From contig NZ_CP025228.1 of the NCBI RefSeq assembly GCF_004102025.1, positions 1,550,001 through 1,614,000 on the forward strand: DNA of 64,000 bases. The letters run 5' to 3'. Under the pieces are notes generated by a model that was not told where the DNA came from, searched no databases, and saw only the letters and a list, made by a program, of their open reading frames with translations. Each line of letters opens with the position of its first letter. Position 1 is the first letter of the stretch. This stretch comes from Actinomyces qiguomingii (GTDB taxonomy: Bacteria; Actinomycetota; Actinomycetes; Actinomycetales; Actinomycetaceae). Shown one piece after another: positions 16,608 through 26,700 of this stretch. A program made the translations under genes and the position numbers.

Positions 16608-18464
16608 ATGACTCAAGCGTCGTTCGTCGTCAGTCCCCGTCATGTCGGCCAGGAGCCCGACTGGTGGCGCCGCGCCGTCGTCTACCAGATCTACCCGCGC
16701 TCATTCCAGGACACCAACGGCGACGGTTACGGCGACATCCCCGGCATCACCGCCCGCCTGGACCACCTGGACGCCCTCGGCGTCGACGTGGTCTGGCTCA
16801 GCCCCGTCTACCGCTCCCCGCAGGACGACAACGGCTACGACATCTCCGACTACGAGGACATCGACCCGCTCTTCGGTTCCCTGGCCGATTTGGACGCGCT
16901 GATCGCCGGTCTGCACGCGCGCGGTATGCGCCTGGTCATGGACCTGGTGGTCAACCACACCTCCGACGAGCACCCCTGGTTCGCCGAGTCCCGCAGTGCG
17001 AAGAACAGCCCCAAACGGGATTGGTACATCTGGCGGCCCGCCCGCGAGGTTCCCGGGCTGAAGGCGGGCGAGCCCGGCACTGAACCCACCAACTGGGGGT
17101 CCTTCTTCTCCGGGCCGGCCTGGCAGTGGGATGAGGACACGCAGGAGTTCTACCTGCATCTGTTCTCCGTCAAGCAGCCGGATCTGAACTGGGAGAACCC
17201 GCAGGTGCGCCGCGCCGTCTACGACATGATGGGGCGTTGGCTGGACCGCGGGGTGGACGGATTCCGCATGGATGTCATCAACCTGATCTCCAAGACCTAC
17301 CCGCTCGTCGATGGGCCGCGTCCGGACGGTGCCCTGTACGGCGACGGCGCCACACTGGTGGCCAATGGGCCGCGCGTACACGAATTCCTACATGAGATGA
17401 ACCAGGCGGTATTCGCCCCCCGTTCCCGGCACATCATTACCGTCGGTGAGACGCCTGGAGTGACCACCGCCGAGGCCTCCCGCTACACCGACCCGGCCAA
17501 CGCCGAGGTGGACATGGTCTTCCAGTTCGAGCATGTGGGCCTGACCGACGGCCCCGGCGGCAAGTTCGACCCGCAACCCTTGGACCGTGCTGCCCTCAAG
17601 CGCAACCTCGCCGGCTGGCAGGCCGCCCTCGCCCCCGAGGTCGACGCCGATGGTCGGATCACCGCAGAGAGTGGCTGGAACTCCAACTACTGGGACAACC
17701 ACGACCAGCCGCGCGCCGTCTCCCGCTTCGGCGACGACGACCCCGCCTGGCGAGAGACAAGCGCCAAGACCATCGCCTCTATTCTCCACCTGCACCGCGG
17801 CACCCCCTACATCTATCAGGGGGAGGAGCTCGGCCAGACCAACACCGTCTTCCACGGCATCGACTCCTACCGAGACCTGGAGTCCATCAACTACTTCCGC
17901 GAGCGCACCGGCGTCGGCGACGACCCGGAGAAGCTGCTTGCCGGTCTGGCCGTCAACTCCCGCGACAACGCCCGAACCCCGGTGCAGTGGGATGCGACCG
18001 CACACGCCGGCTTCACCACGGGCACCCCCTGGATCGATGTCGCCCCCAACTACGAGGAGATCAACGCCGCCGCCCAGGCGGGCGTGCCCGGCAGCGTCTT
18101 GGAGCACTACCAGTCGCTTATCGACCTGCGCCACCATGACGACGCCGTCGCCCTGGGCACCTTCCGCCTCCTGGACGCCGACGCCCCCGACTCCTGGGCG
18201 CTGTTGCGCGAGCACGTGGGCGCCGACGGCGAGCACGAGCAGGTTCTCCTGATCGCCTCGTGCGCGCGCGCCGGACTGGACACCGGAGCCGGCTCCGCCC
18301 TGCGCGAGCGGCTGGCCGCCGAGGGAGTCAATCTGGGGGAGTGGGACGACGCCGAGCGCGTGCTGGTGGCCTCCCTGCCTGCAGGCGCTGCGGCCGCCTC
18401 CGGCACCGGTGTGCCTGCGCGCCTGCCGGGATGGGACTCGATCATTCTGCGCCGCACTCTGTGA
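16608..18464 (+). CDS. GH13 oligo-1,6-glucosidase / alpha-glucosidase
   Basis: Cytoplasmic family-13 alpha-glucosidase, 619 aa, with the signature WWRRAVVYQIYPRSFQDTNG near residue 20. The catalytic residues are Asp222 in GFRMDVINLIS, Glu281 in ITVGETPGVT and Asp366 in WDNHDQPRAVSRFG. The MDVIN sequence and the MDLVVNHTSDEH region resemble GH13 subfamily 31 enzymes that hydrolyse alpha-1,6 and short alpha-1,4 glucosides. A longer GTP/Ala-rich insertion occurs in the C-terminal domain after residue 560. The ATG at 16608 follows GGAAGG; an upstream in-frame start at 16548 lacks one. It lies downstream of the second ABC transporter, separated by element B, and most likely acts on sugars that system imports. 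Confidence 0.92.
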   Translation: MTQASFVVSPRHVGQEPDWWRRAVVYQIYPRSFQDTNGDGYGDIPGITARLDHLDALGVDVVWLSPVYRSPQDDNGYDISDYEDIDPLFGSLADLDALIAGLHARGMRLVMDLVVNHTSDEHPWFAESRSAKNSPKRDWYIWRPAREVPGLKAGEPGTEPTNWGSFFSGPAWQWDEDTQEFYLHLFSVKQPDLNWENPQVRRAVYDMMGRWLDRGVDGFRMDVINLISKTYPLVDGPRPDGALYGDGATLVANGPRVHEFLHEMNQAVFAPRSRHIITVGETPGVTTAEASRYTDPANAEVDMVFQFEHVGLTDGPGGKFDPQPLDRAALKRNLAGWQAALAPEVDADGRITAESGWNSNYWDNHDQPRAVSRFGDDDPAWRETSAKTIASILHLHRGTPYIYQGEELGQTNTVFHGIDSYRDLESINYFRERTGVGDDPEKLLAGLAVNSRDNARTPVQWDATAHAGFTTGTPWIDVAPNYEEINAAAQAGVPGSVLEHYQSLIDLRHHDDAVALGTFRLLDADAPDSWALLREHVGADGEHEQVLLIASCARAGLDTGAGSALRERLAAEGVNLGEWDDAERVLVASLPAGAAAASGTGVPARLPGWDSIILRRTL

Positions 18465-18509
18465 CACCGACACCCGAGATGCGACTATGGTTTAGACCAT
18501 GTCCCATGC

Positions 18510-18960
18510 ATGACTGGCGCAGGTGCAGCTCGAGCGTTTCAAATCTTACCGGTACGCCGTGATGGCGTTCGACCGGCTGACGATTGTCACTGGGCGCGAC
18601 TCCATGTGCGACGGAGTCTTACGGTTCATCGCCGCGGCGACGGCGCTGATGACCGTGTCAACATTGCTGGAGGTCGGGGACCGGACGCTATCGGTCTGCA
18701 AGGCCAGGGTCCCATTCCTGGGGTAGTGCTTGCAATTGAGGAGTTTGAGAATGGGCTCCATCCTTCCCACGCTGCACGTCTGCTCGAAATCGCAAAGGAG
18801 GCGGCTAACCAGGTTGGTGTCTCGGTTCTCGACGGCCTCGTTCCGGTTCCGGGATGGTCCAAGCGCGACTTCGACGATCGCCGCCAGGTCAAAATTGCTC
18901 ATGAAGCAGCGCAGGCAGGCCGAAGACCACCTTGTCAGGAACCTCTATCGCATATGTGGG
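18510..18960 (+). pseudogene. Degraded AAA-family (OLD/RecF-like) ATPase
   Basis: Two frames preserve recognisable pieces of an AAA15/AAA_21-type ATPase. From 18523, LERFKSYRYAVMAF then RLTIVTGR resembles the N-terminal strand leading to the P-loop, but the Walker A glycine-lysine motif is gone (GRDSMCDGVLRFI where GRNGSGKS is expected). A stop at 18724 ends that frame. One frame over, from about 18727, VVLAIEEFENGLHPSHAARL is a good Walker B/D-loop segment. The hundreds of codons normally between them are missing. It therefore looks like a relic produced by internal deletion and frameshift. It may once have been part of a defence or DNA-repair gene. Confidence 0.65.
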
Positions 18961-19080
18961 CGCAGCGCCACTTCCTCGGGAATCGCGTTCTGCACAGGCG
19001 GACAAGGACCGCCATGCAGACCGCGCCCAATAGCCTGGCGCGTCCGGCAGCAGCGACGGCACTCAAAGCTTCTGGCTGCT
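18961..19080. other. Non-coding remainder between ATPase relic and CLC gene
   Basis: About 120 bp without a recognisable gene or structure. It may be further decayed sequence of the ATPase relic. Confidence 0.4.
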
Positions 19081-20379
19081 CTAGCGCGCGTAGAAAGAGA
19101 CCTCCGATGAACGGCGGGGCGCCGTCAACCGCCAGCAGCATAGTGATACCAGCGCCATTATCGCCAGCAACCACAGGGGGCCGCGAGCCAGTTCCCACAC
19201 GAATACCGTGCCGAACACCGGGGCCCGCTGCGTGGTAGACAGCACCGCGCCGGCCCCAATCAGTGCCAGTGCTGGAATACTCACATGCCAACCGGCCAGG
19301 TTCGCGGCGACGCCGATCGCGGCCCCGGCGCTGCCGCCCAGGGCGAATGAGGGAGCCAGCAGTCCGCCGGTTGCGCCCGCACCCAGGGTCAGGCCGGTCA
19401 GCAGCGGCTTGAGTACGACGACGCCGACCAGGCCCATCAGCGCTGGGGCGGTGGCGGGGGATAGCAGTGCCGCTTCCAGGGCGTCGCGGCCATTGCCCGG
19501 CAGCACCGGCAGCCACAAGGACGACGAACCCGTGAGCAGACCGGCCGCCCCGATTCCTAGTGGCAACGCCCAAGAATCCGGCAGTCGGTGATCCTTAAGC
19601 CGCCTCCACAGCGACCGCGCTCCCGCACCCAACAGGGCTGCTACTCCCGCCACCGGCAGCACCGCCACTAGCGTCGCGGTATCGGGCGCGCCCACGGTTA
19701 CCTGGAAGGTAGGCTGCCCGCCCGAGTGCAGCCAGGATACGACCGTGGCCAGCAGACTCATTGGCAGGGCCAGCCATACGCCCCGCCGCCGCATGCCGGC
19801 CACCATGGTGATTTCGACGGCGAAGGCGGCTCCGCCCAGGGGCGCGTTGTACATGGCCGCCAGTCCCGCCCCGGCCGCCGCGGCCACCAGCGTCCGGGCG
19901 GTCTTCGGTTCCAGATTTAGGCGTGAGACGAGCCGGGCGGCGACAGCTCCGGCCATGAGCCGGGGTGCGCCCTCACGCCCCACCGAGTTGCCAGCGCCCA
20001 CTGTGAGCACCTGCAGCACGCCGTCGGCGAAGGGGCGTAGCAGGCCCATGCGGCGGGCGGTGTGGCCAGAGACGTCACCGACCGCCGCCTCCACACTCAC
20101 CACGCCGCCGGTGCTCCGCTCCCACCACCACAGGGCGCCGGCGAGCAGTCCGCCAGCGGCCGGCGCCAACACTCGTCGCCAGGGTGCGGCCGCCTGCACC
20201 CGCTGTGGCAGCGTCCCCTCGCTCACGCCGTAGAACAGCCATTCGAAGCCCTCCAGGAGGAGGGCCATTGCCATGCCAATCAGGCCCGCGGCCACGCCTG
20301 CCAGTAGAGCGGCAACCACCAGGCGCACGCCGACATGGGTACGCGAGTAGGCGGGGGACGTGGATCGTCGTGGGGTCAC
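19081..20379 (-). CDS. CLC-family chloride channel / H+-Cl- antiporter
   Basis: Integral membrane protein of 432 aa with 10 or more hydrophobic helices, belonging to the CLC family. The motif GREGAPRLMAG at about residues 133-143 matches the GxEGP gating-glutamate motif (with Ala for Pro), and GGLLAPSFALGGSAG matches the GxFxP motif of helix N. The internal AFAVEITMV keeps a glutamate at the position used for proton transfer in antiporters. The first CLC motif GSGIP is not evident, so ion selectivity may be altered. The GTG at 20379 has a TAGGG ribosome site. Its neighbours do not suggest a pathway. Confidence 0.88.
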   Translation of the reverse strand: MTPRRSTSPAYSRTHVGVRLVVAALLAGVAAGLIGMAMALLLEGFEWLFYGVSEGTLPQRVQAAAPWRRVLAPAAGGLLAGALWWWERSTGGVVSVEAAVGDVSGHTARRMGLLRPFADGVLQVLTVGAGNSVGREGAPRLMAGAVAARLVSRLNLEPKTARTLVAAAAGAGLAAMYNAPLGGAAFAVEITMVAGMRRRGVWLALPMSLLATVVSWLHSGGQPTFQVTVGAPDTATLVAVLPVAGVAALLGAGARSLWRRLKDHRLPDSWALPLGIGAAGLLTGSSSLWLPVLPGNGRDALEAALLSPATAPALMGLVGVVVLKPLLTGLTLGAGATGGLLAPSFALGGSAGAAIGVAANLAGWHVSIPALALIGAGAVLSTTQRAPVFGTVFVWELARGPLWLLAIMALVSLCCWRLTAPRRSSEVSFYAR

Positions 20380-20460
20380 CGGATGACCCTACCGGCATCT
20401 CGTCCGGCGAGCCCCGTCCGATGCGGTGAAACGACGAACGCTCTGGGGATCTTCGCCTAC

Positions 20461-21339
20461 CTACTTCCCCGCCCCTGCGGTAATTCCCCGCACCAGAGAA
20501 CTCTGCAGCAAGAGATAAACAATCAGGCTCGGTGCCAGTGCCAGGACGGAGCCGGCCGCGAGCAGTCCCGTCGATCCGGATGGATCGTCCCGCAGAAGTG
20601 CGATGGCAACGGTGATGGTGTATGAGCCCGGGCCGTCGGAGGCGATCAATGGAAGCAGGTATTGATTCCAGATCATGATGAAGCCGAAAATGGTGATGAC
20701 ACCCAGGGCGGGCTTGCACATCGGCAGCACGATCCTACCTAGCACGCCGATCTCGCTGAGACCGTCGAGCCGGGCCGCCTCGCATATCTCCTCGGGGATG
20801 TCCCGCATGAACTCGGTCATGACCATGATCGAGAATCCCCAGATGCCTACCGGCAGGATGATCGCCAAGACCGTGCCCTTGAGGTTGATTCCCAGTAACG
20901 GCAGATCGCCCAACACAATGGACAGCGGGACCGCGATCACCTCCTCAGGCAGCATCATGGTTATGAGGAACAGCAGCATTACCAGCGCCTGTCCGCGGAA
21001 CTTGCGTCGGGACAGGGCGTAACCGGCGAGCACTGACGCGGTCATCTGCAGCAGCAGACCGCCCCCGGCGATGATCAGGGAGTTGCGCAGGTAGGTGAAC
21101 AGGCGCCATTCGCCTGCTGCGCGGAAGTTGTCCAGGGTGGGGTCCGTCGGCAGCACTGCGAGCTGGGTTGGGTCTGAGGTGTGACTGAATGCGCTTGAAA
21201 CGACTGTGAGAAATGGGACGCCGAAAACGGCCAATAGCACCGCGGCGATCACCAGTCTGATCACTGTGGAACTCGGCGCCGCGGTCCATCCGAGTGCGGA
21301 GTCGAAGCGGCTCGGCGCAGGCCCGCCCATGCCCTTCAT
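20461..21339 (-). CDS. CUT1 sugar ABC transporter permease, MalG-like (mannoside locus)
   Basis: Membrane subunit of the third importer, 292 aa with six predicted helices. The EAA loop reads EEICEAARLDGLSEIGVLGR, then VLPMCKPAL. I chose the ATG at 21339, which has GGAGCG 7 bp upstream and overlaps the stop of the MalF-like gene by ATGA; the much longer upstream frame is low-complexity Arg/His sequence and not real. Last gene of the operon binding protein - MalF - MalG, which reads away from the GH92 gene. Confidence 0.92.
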   Translation of the reverse strand: MKGMGGPAPSRFDSALGWTAAPSSTVIRLVIAAVLLAVFGVPFLTVVSSAFSHTSDPTQLAVLPTDPTLDNFRAAGEWRLFTYLRNSLIIAGGGLLLQMTASVLAGYALSRRKFRGQALVMLLFLITMMLPEEVIAVPLSIVLGDLPLLGINLKGTVLAIILPVGIWGFSIMVMTEFMRDIPEEICEAARLDGLSEIGVLGRIVLPMCKPALGVITIFGFIMIWNQYLLPLIASDGPGSYTITVAIALLRDDPSGSTGLLAAGSVLALAPSLIVYLLLQSSLVRGITAGAGK

Positions 21340-22253
21340 GATTCGCTCCTGCGTGCAGTCAACCAGCGGACGATGATTGTGAGCGTGAGCGTTGTGGCCA
21401 GCAGCAGTATGGATGCGGCGCTGGCGACACCGACGTCGCTGCGGTCGAAACCTTGCGTGTACACCTGCGTCATCCAGGTGGTTGTCGAGTTCGCGGGACC
21501 GCCGCCGGTCAGCACGTAGACCTCGGTGAAGATACCCAGTGCGCGGATCGCGGCGAGTGTCAGGACGATCACCATGGAGCTGCGCAGGCTGGGGATAACG
21601 ATGCTCCATAGGCGTCGCCACCGGCCGGCGCCGTCGACTGCCGCGGCTTCGTAAAGATTCCTGTCGATACCCGCCAAACCGGCCAGGAAAATCACCATGT
21701 TGTAGGGGGCGCCCGCCCAGATGCCCACCGCGGCTACTGATATCAGTGCGGTCCTTGGACTGTCCAGGAAGGGGAACGGTCCGAGGTGGAACCAGGCGAG
21801 AATGGTGTTAAGGAAGCCGTCGGCATCCGGGAAGTAGATAATGCGCCAGATCTCACCGATAACCGCTGTCGCGGTGACCACCGGCAGAACCACCACCGTG
21901 CGGGTTAGCCACAGCCCCAGGCTTGATCCTTCCAGCATGAGCGCGAGCAACAGACCGCCGATAACGCTTCCCGCGGTCTGGACACCGGCCAGAATAACGG
22001 TGTGCCCCAGGGCGTCGATGAATCCGGAGGAACCGAGTACCTTGGCGTAGTTGTCCAGTCCCACCCAGGTGTTGCCGAGGTACGGGGTCACCTTGTGGAA
22101 GCTGTAGTAGATCCCCTCTGCCAGCGGGATGAACTTGAACATTACGGCCAGCAGCAGCGCCGGCGTCAGTAGCAGCCACATGGTAAGGGTGGTTGCCTTT
22201 GGAATGGGCAGCCGCTTGTGCGCGCCAGGCAGAGCGTCGCGGGAGCTGGTCAC
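21336..22253 (-). CDS. CUT1 sugar ABC transporter permease, MalF-like (mannoside locus)
   Basis: Membrane subunit of the third importer, 305 aa. The first helix is at about residues 24-45, and the ATPase-docking loop reads RNLYEAAAVDGAGRWRRLWS followed by VIPSLRSS. The GTG start at 22253 overlaps the binding-protein stop (GTGA), and the stop overlaps the MalG-like start. All three transporter genes are therefore translationally coupled. Confidence 0.92.
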   Translation of the reverse strand: MTSSRDALPGAHKRLPIPKATTLTMWLLLTPALLLAVMFKFIPLAEGIYYSFHKVTPYLGNTWVGLDNYAKVLGSSGFIDALGHTVILAGVQTAGSVIGGLLLALMLEGSSLGLWLTRTVVVLPVVTATAVIGEIWRIIYFPDADGFLNTILAWFHLGPFPFLDSPRTALISVAAVGIWAGAPYNMVIFLAGLAGIDRNLYEAAAVDGAGRWRRLWSIVIPSLRSSMVIVLTLAAIRALGIFTEVYVLTGGGPANSTTTWMTQVYTQGFDRSDVGVASAASILLLATTLTLTIIVRWLTARRSES

Positions 22254-23578
22254 AACAGCCCCAGCCCGTCAAAGACGTTTTCCAGCTCGTCCTTGAGATT
22301 GTTGAGCTCGGCCGTCGGGTCCTGCTCCGGGCTGGAAACTATGGTGTTGAGGGACTCGGCAATGACCTGCTTGATTGCCAATGCATCTGCGACGGCGGGG
22401 AACACTTGTGAGGATTCGGCCAGGGCGTCCTGGACTACGCCCCAGCGTTCGTCGTCGTAGATCGCGGCCGCATCCATGTCGGAACGTACCGGAACCCTCA
22501 CCACCGGTTGTTTGCTGTTGGTCATGCAGGTGGTCTGCCCCTGTTCGGAGATGAACCAGGAGACGACCTTGTTGATGGCTTCCAGCTTCTCGGTGCCGGC
22601 CGAGACGTAGATGTTCTCTCCCTCGGCCAGGACCGTGCTGCCGCGTGGACCGGCAGGGGCCGGAGCGACCACGTAGAGATCTTTTCCTGGTGCCTGGTCC
22701 ATGGCGGAGAACTGGTATGGGCCGGTCAGCGTGTGCCCCACCTTCCCCTCTGCGAAGAAGGGTGTGGATACGGAGGTGTCCGCTGTAAGGGCTCCGGGTT
22801 GAACGCGCCCGCCGACGGCGAACATCTCCTGGATCCATTGCACTGCGGATACCGTCTCCTTCGAGGTGGTGTTCACCGAGAAAGTGCCGTCGCTGTTGTC
22901 GGTCCAAAATGAGCCGCCGCCCTGCCAGATGTAGCTCATGGCCCAGCGAGCGAGGTACCCGTTCTTCACGGTTCCGGCAATATTGGTTCCGTAGGTGTTT
23001 GCGGTGCCGTCGCCGTCGGGATCCTGCGTGGCAATGGCATCAAGGAAGGCGACATACTCCTCCCATGTGGTAGGTACCGACAGGCCGAGCTTGTCCAGCC
23101 AGTCGGAGCGGAAGCAGTCGACCATCGTTTGCCGGGAGTAGGGCACGGCGTAGGTACCGCCGTCGATCTGAGTCTCCTCCCAACGTGCGTCAGCGATGCC
23201 GGATGCCTCGGTGTAGTCGTCCAGGATGATCTCGCGCAGGAGGCCTTGACGCTGGTAGGTGCCTAATAGGACGTCATCGTTGATCCACAGGTCGGGCAGG
23301 TTCTTGGACTGGGCCCGGCTCTGCAATTCCTGGCCGAAGTTGTCAACCGTGGAGAAGTTGACGGTGATGCCGGTGGCCTGCTCGAGAGTGGGGACGATCT
23401 CGGCATAGGCATCGGCGGTGGTGGCACCGCCGCGCGCCCACATCTCGATGCTGTTCGCATCGGAGCCGTTGGCTGAACCCGAGCCCGATGACCCACAGGC
23501 TGCCAGCAGGCCGGCTGCGGTGATACCGCCGTAGGCGAGCACCGCGCGGCGTGACGGGCGGAAGAGACGTGTCGACAT
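22250..23578 (-). CDS. ABC transporter sugar-binding lipoprotein (mannoside locus)
   Basis: Extracellular binding protein of 442 aa. It has a twin-arginine motif (SRRAVLAYGG, residues 9-18) and lipobox Cys28 (LLAAC), followed by a Gly/Ser linker, so it is predicted to be a Tat-exported lipoprotein. The SBP_bac_1 core includes LPDLWINDDVLLGTYQRQGL and WEEYVAFLDAIA. The ATG at 23578 has AAAGGAG at good spacing. It is divergent from a GH92 alpha-mannosidase gene, and the shared promoter carries four TAGTAC half-sites. By context the ligand is a mannose-containing oligosaccharide, for example from host N-glycans; this is inference. Confidence 0.92.
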   Translation of the reverse strand: MSTRLFRPSRRAVLAYGGITAAGLLAACGSSGSGSANGSDANSIEMWARGGATTADAYAEIVPTLEQATGITVNFSTVDNFGQELQSRAQSKNLPDLWINDDVLLGTYQRQGLLREIILDDYTEASGIADARWEETQIDGGTYAVPYSRQTMVDCFRSDWLDKLGLSVPTTWEEYVAFLDAIATQDPDGDGTANTYGTNIAGTVKNGYLARWAMSYIWQGGGSFWTDNSDGTFSVNTTSKETVSAVQWIQEMFAVGGRVQPGALTADTSVSTPFFAEGKVGHTLTGPYQFSAMDQAPGKDLYVVAPAPAGPRGSTVLAEGENIYVSAGTEKLEAINKVVSWFISEQGQTTCMTNSKQPVVRVPVRSDMDAAAIYDDERWGVVQDALAESSQVFPAVADALAIKQVIAESLNTIVSSPEQDPTAELNNLKDELENVFDGLGLL

Positions 23579-23621
23579 TTTAGGCTCCTTTGCGGCTGAG
23601 GCGACGGTGCATCGGCGCACC

Positions 23622-23664
23622 TAGTACAGGCGGTAGTACAGCGTTGTAGTACCACGATGTACTA
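23622..23664. promoter_or_regulatory. TAGTAC half-site array, probable LacI-type operator
   Basis: TAGTAC occurs at 23622, 23634 and 23647, and its complement GTACTA at 23659, giving steps of 12-13 bp. The last two form an 18-bp inverted repeat (23647-23664) centred on a CG step, which is typical of LacI-family operators. It lies between the divergent transporter and GH92 genes, and a LacI regulator gene closes the locus. Confidence 0.6.
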
Positions 23665-23705
23665 TGAGTGTACATGCATGCTCGTCGGATGGAAAGAGAG
23701 CCGCC

Positions 23706-26700
23706 ATGACGACTTCCGCAACCTCTCAGGCAGTCCGCTTCGCAGCTTCACGCGGTCCGGGGGCGCCGCCGAGCTCGACCGCGGGCTGTGGCCTGTTCGA
23801 AGGGGAGGTCAGAACCTATACGGTCCTGGCCGCGGGCCACGTCGGCATCGGTCTTCCCGACCGTCCGGCCGCCGCGGGGGAGATTCTTGAAGTTGCCCTG
23901 TTCCCGCAGCTGCTGCTGCAGCGGGACGGAGTGCCAGATCGCGCTTCCACTGCCTTGGGTATCGGCGTGGACAACGGCAGGGGCGGGCTTTGGCACCTGT
24001 ACGACGACGACGGACGCGATCTGACCGCTTCGCCGCCCAAGCGTCCGCCCCACCTGGCAGCCACCGCCCTGATCCCCGAGCAGTGGAATCTGTGGCGGGT
24101 GTCGCTCGAGGAGCTACCGGCGGGAACTTCGCTGCGTGCGGTCAGACTGATAGCGCACGCCGACCACGGTTACGGCTGGATTCAGGTGCGCGTGGTGACG
24201 GAAGTGGAAGGAGTGGGTGACGCGGAGGATGTGGTCGACTACGTGCGCACCACCCGCGGAACGCACTCCGGTCGTGGCTTCTCACGCGGTAACACGTTGC
24301 CGGCGGTCTGTATGCCACACGGCATGAATTTTGTTACGCCGGTCACTAATGCGCGCACCCGCCGCTGGCTGTATCGATGGCACGGGGACCCGCACCCGCG
24401 GTTGGAGGCCGTGGCACTGAGCCATCAGCCCAGTCCCTGGATAGGAGATCGCGGATCGGTGCAGATCATGCCCTATCTGGATACGCCCGTACTGGATCCA
24501 AGATTGCGGTCACTGCAATTCCGCCATGACGATGAGGTTGCCCTCCCGGACTATTATCGAGTACTGCTGGACGGCGGCATCGAGTTGGAGATGACCGCGA
24601 CGGCTCGTACGGCCGCCCTGCGCATACACCTGCCGCGTGCCGGCGGCCTGACCGCAGATCAGGCCTTCGCCGGTCGGTTGTGCACCGGAGCCACCGATGT
24701 GGGGATGTCGCTGCACGGTTGGGCGCCCGGAAACGAACTGCGGCCCTCGCATCCCAGCCCTCCCCGAATGTTCTTCGTAGGCGAGATACCAGGCGGAATC
24801 CGTGGGGAGCCCGCCTATGACGATGCCGGTCGAGTGTGCTCCCAGGCCGCCCATGTCGCCCTTCCTGCGGGCACGCACGAGGTGCGTCTGGCCACCTCAT
24901 TCATCTCCGTGGAGCAGGCGTGGCGAAACCTCAGTCTTGAGTCGCAGGGACGCAGTTTCGAGGAGCTGCGGCGGACGGCGCACGATGCCTGGAGGCAAGC
25001 GCTCGGGGCGCTCGAGTTGGACGGCGCCACGGCACCGCAGCGTGAAGCCGCCTACACCGGTCTGTACCGGCTGCTGTGTTACCCCAACATCGCTCATGAG
25101 AACGTCGCGGGCGCGCACAGCCCGTGCATGGCGCATGCGGCCGTGGCACTGCCCCTCGAGCGCGAGCACACCGACACGGTCACCGGGTGTCGCGTGTTGC
25201 CCGGAGAACTTTATGTTAACAACGGGTATTGGGACACCTACCGGTCCAGTTGGCCCGCTTACCACCTGCTCATGCCCGAGCGCGCCGGGAAGCTGCTCAA
25301 CGGGATGCTACAGCTGTTCCGCGACGGCGGCTGGATGGGCAGATGGACTGCCCCCGGCTTCATCGACTGCATGGTAGGCACCGATTCTGACGTGATCTTC
25401 GCTGATGCCTGTGCGCATGGTGTCGAATTCGACCGGGAAACGGCCTACCTGTCTGCCCTGCGTAACGCCATGACCCCTGCGCCCAGCACTGAAATCGGTC
25501 GCAGAAACAATCGCGCCGCGCGATTCCGCGACTATGTCGACTCCGATGTGCCGGAGGGTCTGAGCTGGACGGTTCAGAACGCGCTTGACGACGCCGCCAT
25601 TGCACGATGGGCGAGTCGACTCGCCCGCGACGCCAGGGGTGAGCCGCGGGCGGATCTGGAGGCGGAGGCCTTCTATTTCGCCAACCGCTCGCTGCGCTGG
25701 CGCAACCTGTTCGATTCGCACTCCGGCTTCCTCCTGGGACGCCATGCCGACGGCGCGTGGGAGGTGCCCCCGGAACACTTCAACCCGCGACAATGGGGCG
25801 GGGGATACACCGAGACGAACGGTTGGGGAATGGCATTCTCAGCGGTTCACGACGTCGACTGGCTGGTCAACGCCCTGGGTGGGCCCACCGCGCTGGGGCG
25901 CAAACTAGACGCCTACTTCCAGGACCCGGAAAAGGCAGCCGCCTCCCAGCGGGGGACCTACGGGCACATCCTCCACGAGATGACCGAGGCCCGAGCGATC
26001 GGCATGGGACAGTTCGCCGTCTGCAATCAGCCCGCCCACCACGTACCTTTCATGTACTTGCATTCCGATCGGTCCGACCGCTGCGCCGAGGTGCTGGCCG
26101 AAGCCTTCACCCACCTGTTCACCGGCGGCCGCATCGGCCAGGGCTGGCCGGGAGACGAGGACAACGGTGAGTTCAGCGCCTGGTGGCTGTTTGTTGCCAT
26201 GGGCCTGTATCCGCTTGACGTGGGCTCGGGCGAGTTCGTGATCTCCGCGCCGCAACTGCCCGCGGTGCGCTGGACTCGCTGTGACGGAACTGTCCTATCC
26301 GTGACTCGCGAGGGGAACGGGAACTACATCGCCGATGTAGAGGTCAATGGACGCGCGGTGGACGTCCCAGTGTTGACTGCTTCGGTACTGCATGCCGATA
26401 CAGAAATCCGGGTGCGGGTCGATTCCAAGCCGCACGGCTGGGGGATGGGTGCTCGTCTCGCATCAATGCCCACCGACGAATACCTGCGGGATAAGGCTCA
26501 TTCGGGGAATCTGCGCTCGACACTACCGGGAGTCGCAGCCCTTGTCGATGACACCGCGGCCACCGAGGTCGTGCTGCCTGCCGGTGCGCTTTTGGAGATC
26601 GAGCTGGACCGTCCCGAACCAGCCCGGGTCATTACTCTGACCGGAACCGGCAGCACCGACCTGGAGGTGGCTGTATGCCTCGAAGGCACCTGGTCCCGAG

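Noticed and set aside
18546..18902. 118-aa minus-strand frame in the ATPase relic
   Set aside because: The plus strand gives recognisable ATPase segments at the same place, so the minus frame is a shadow.
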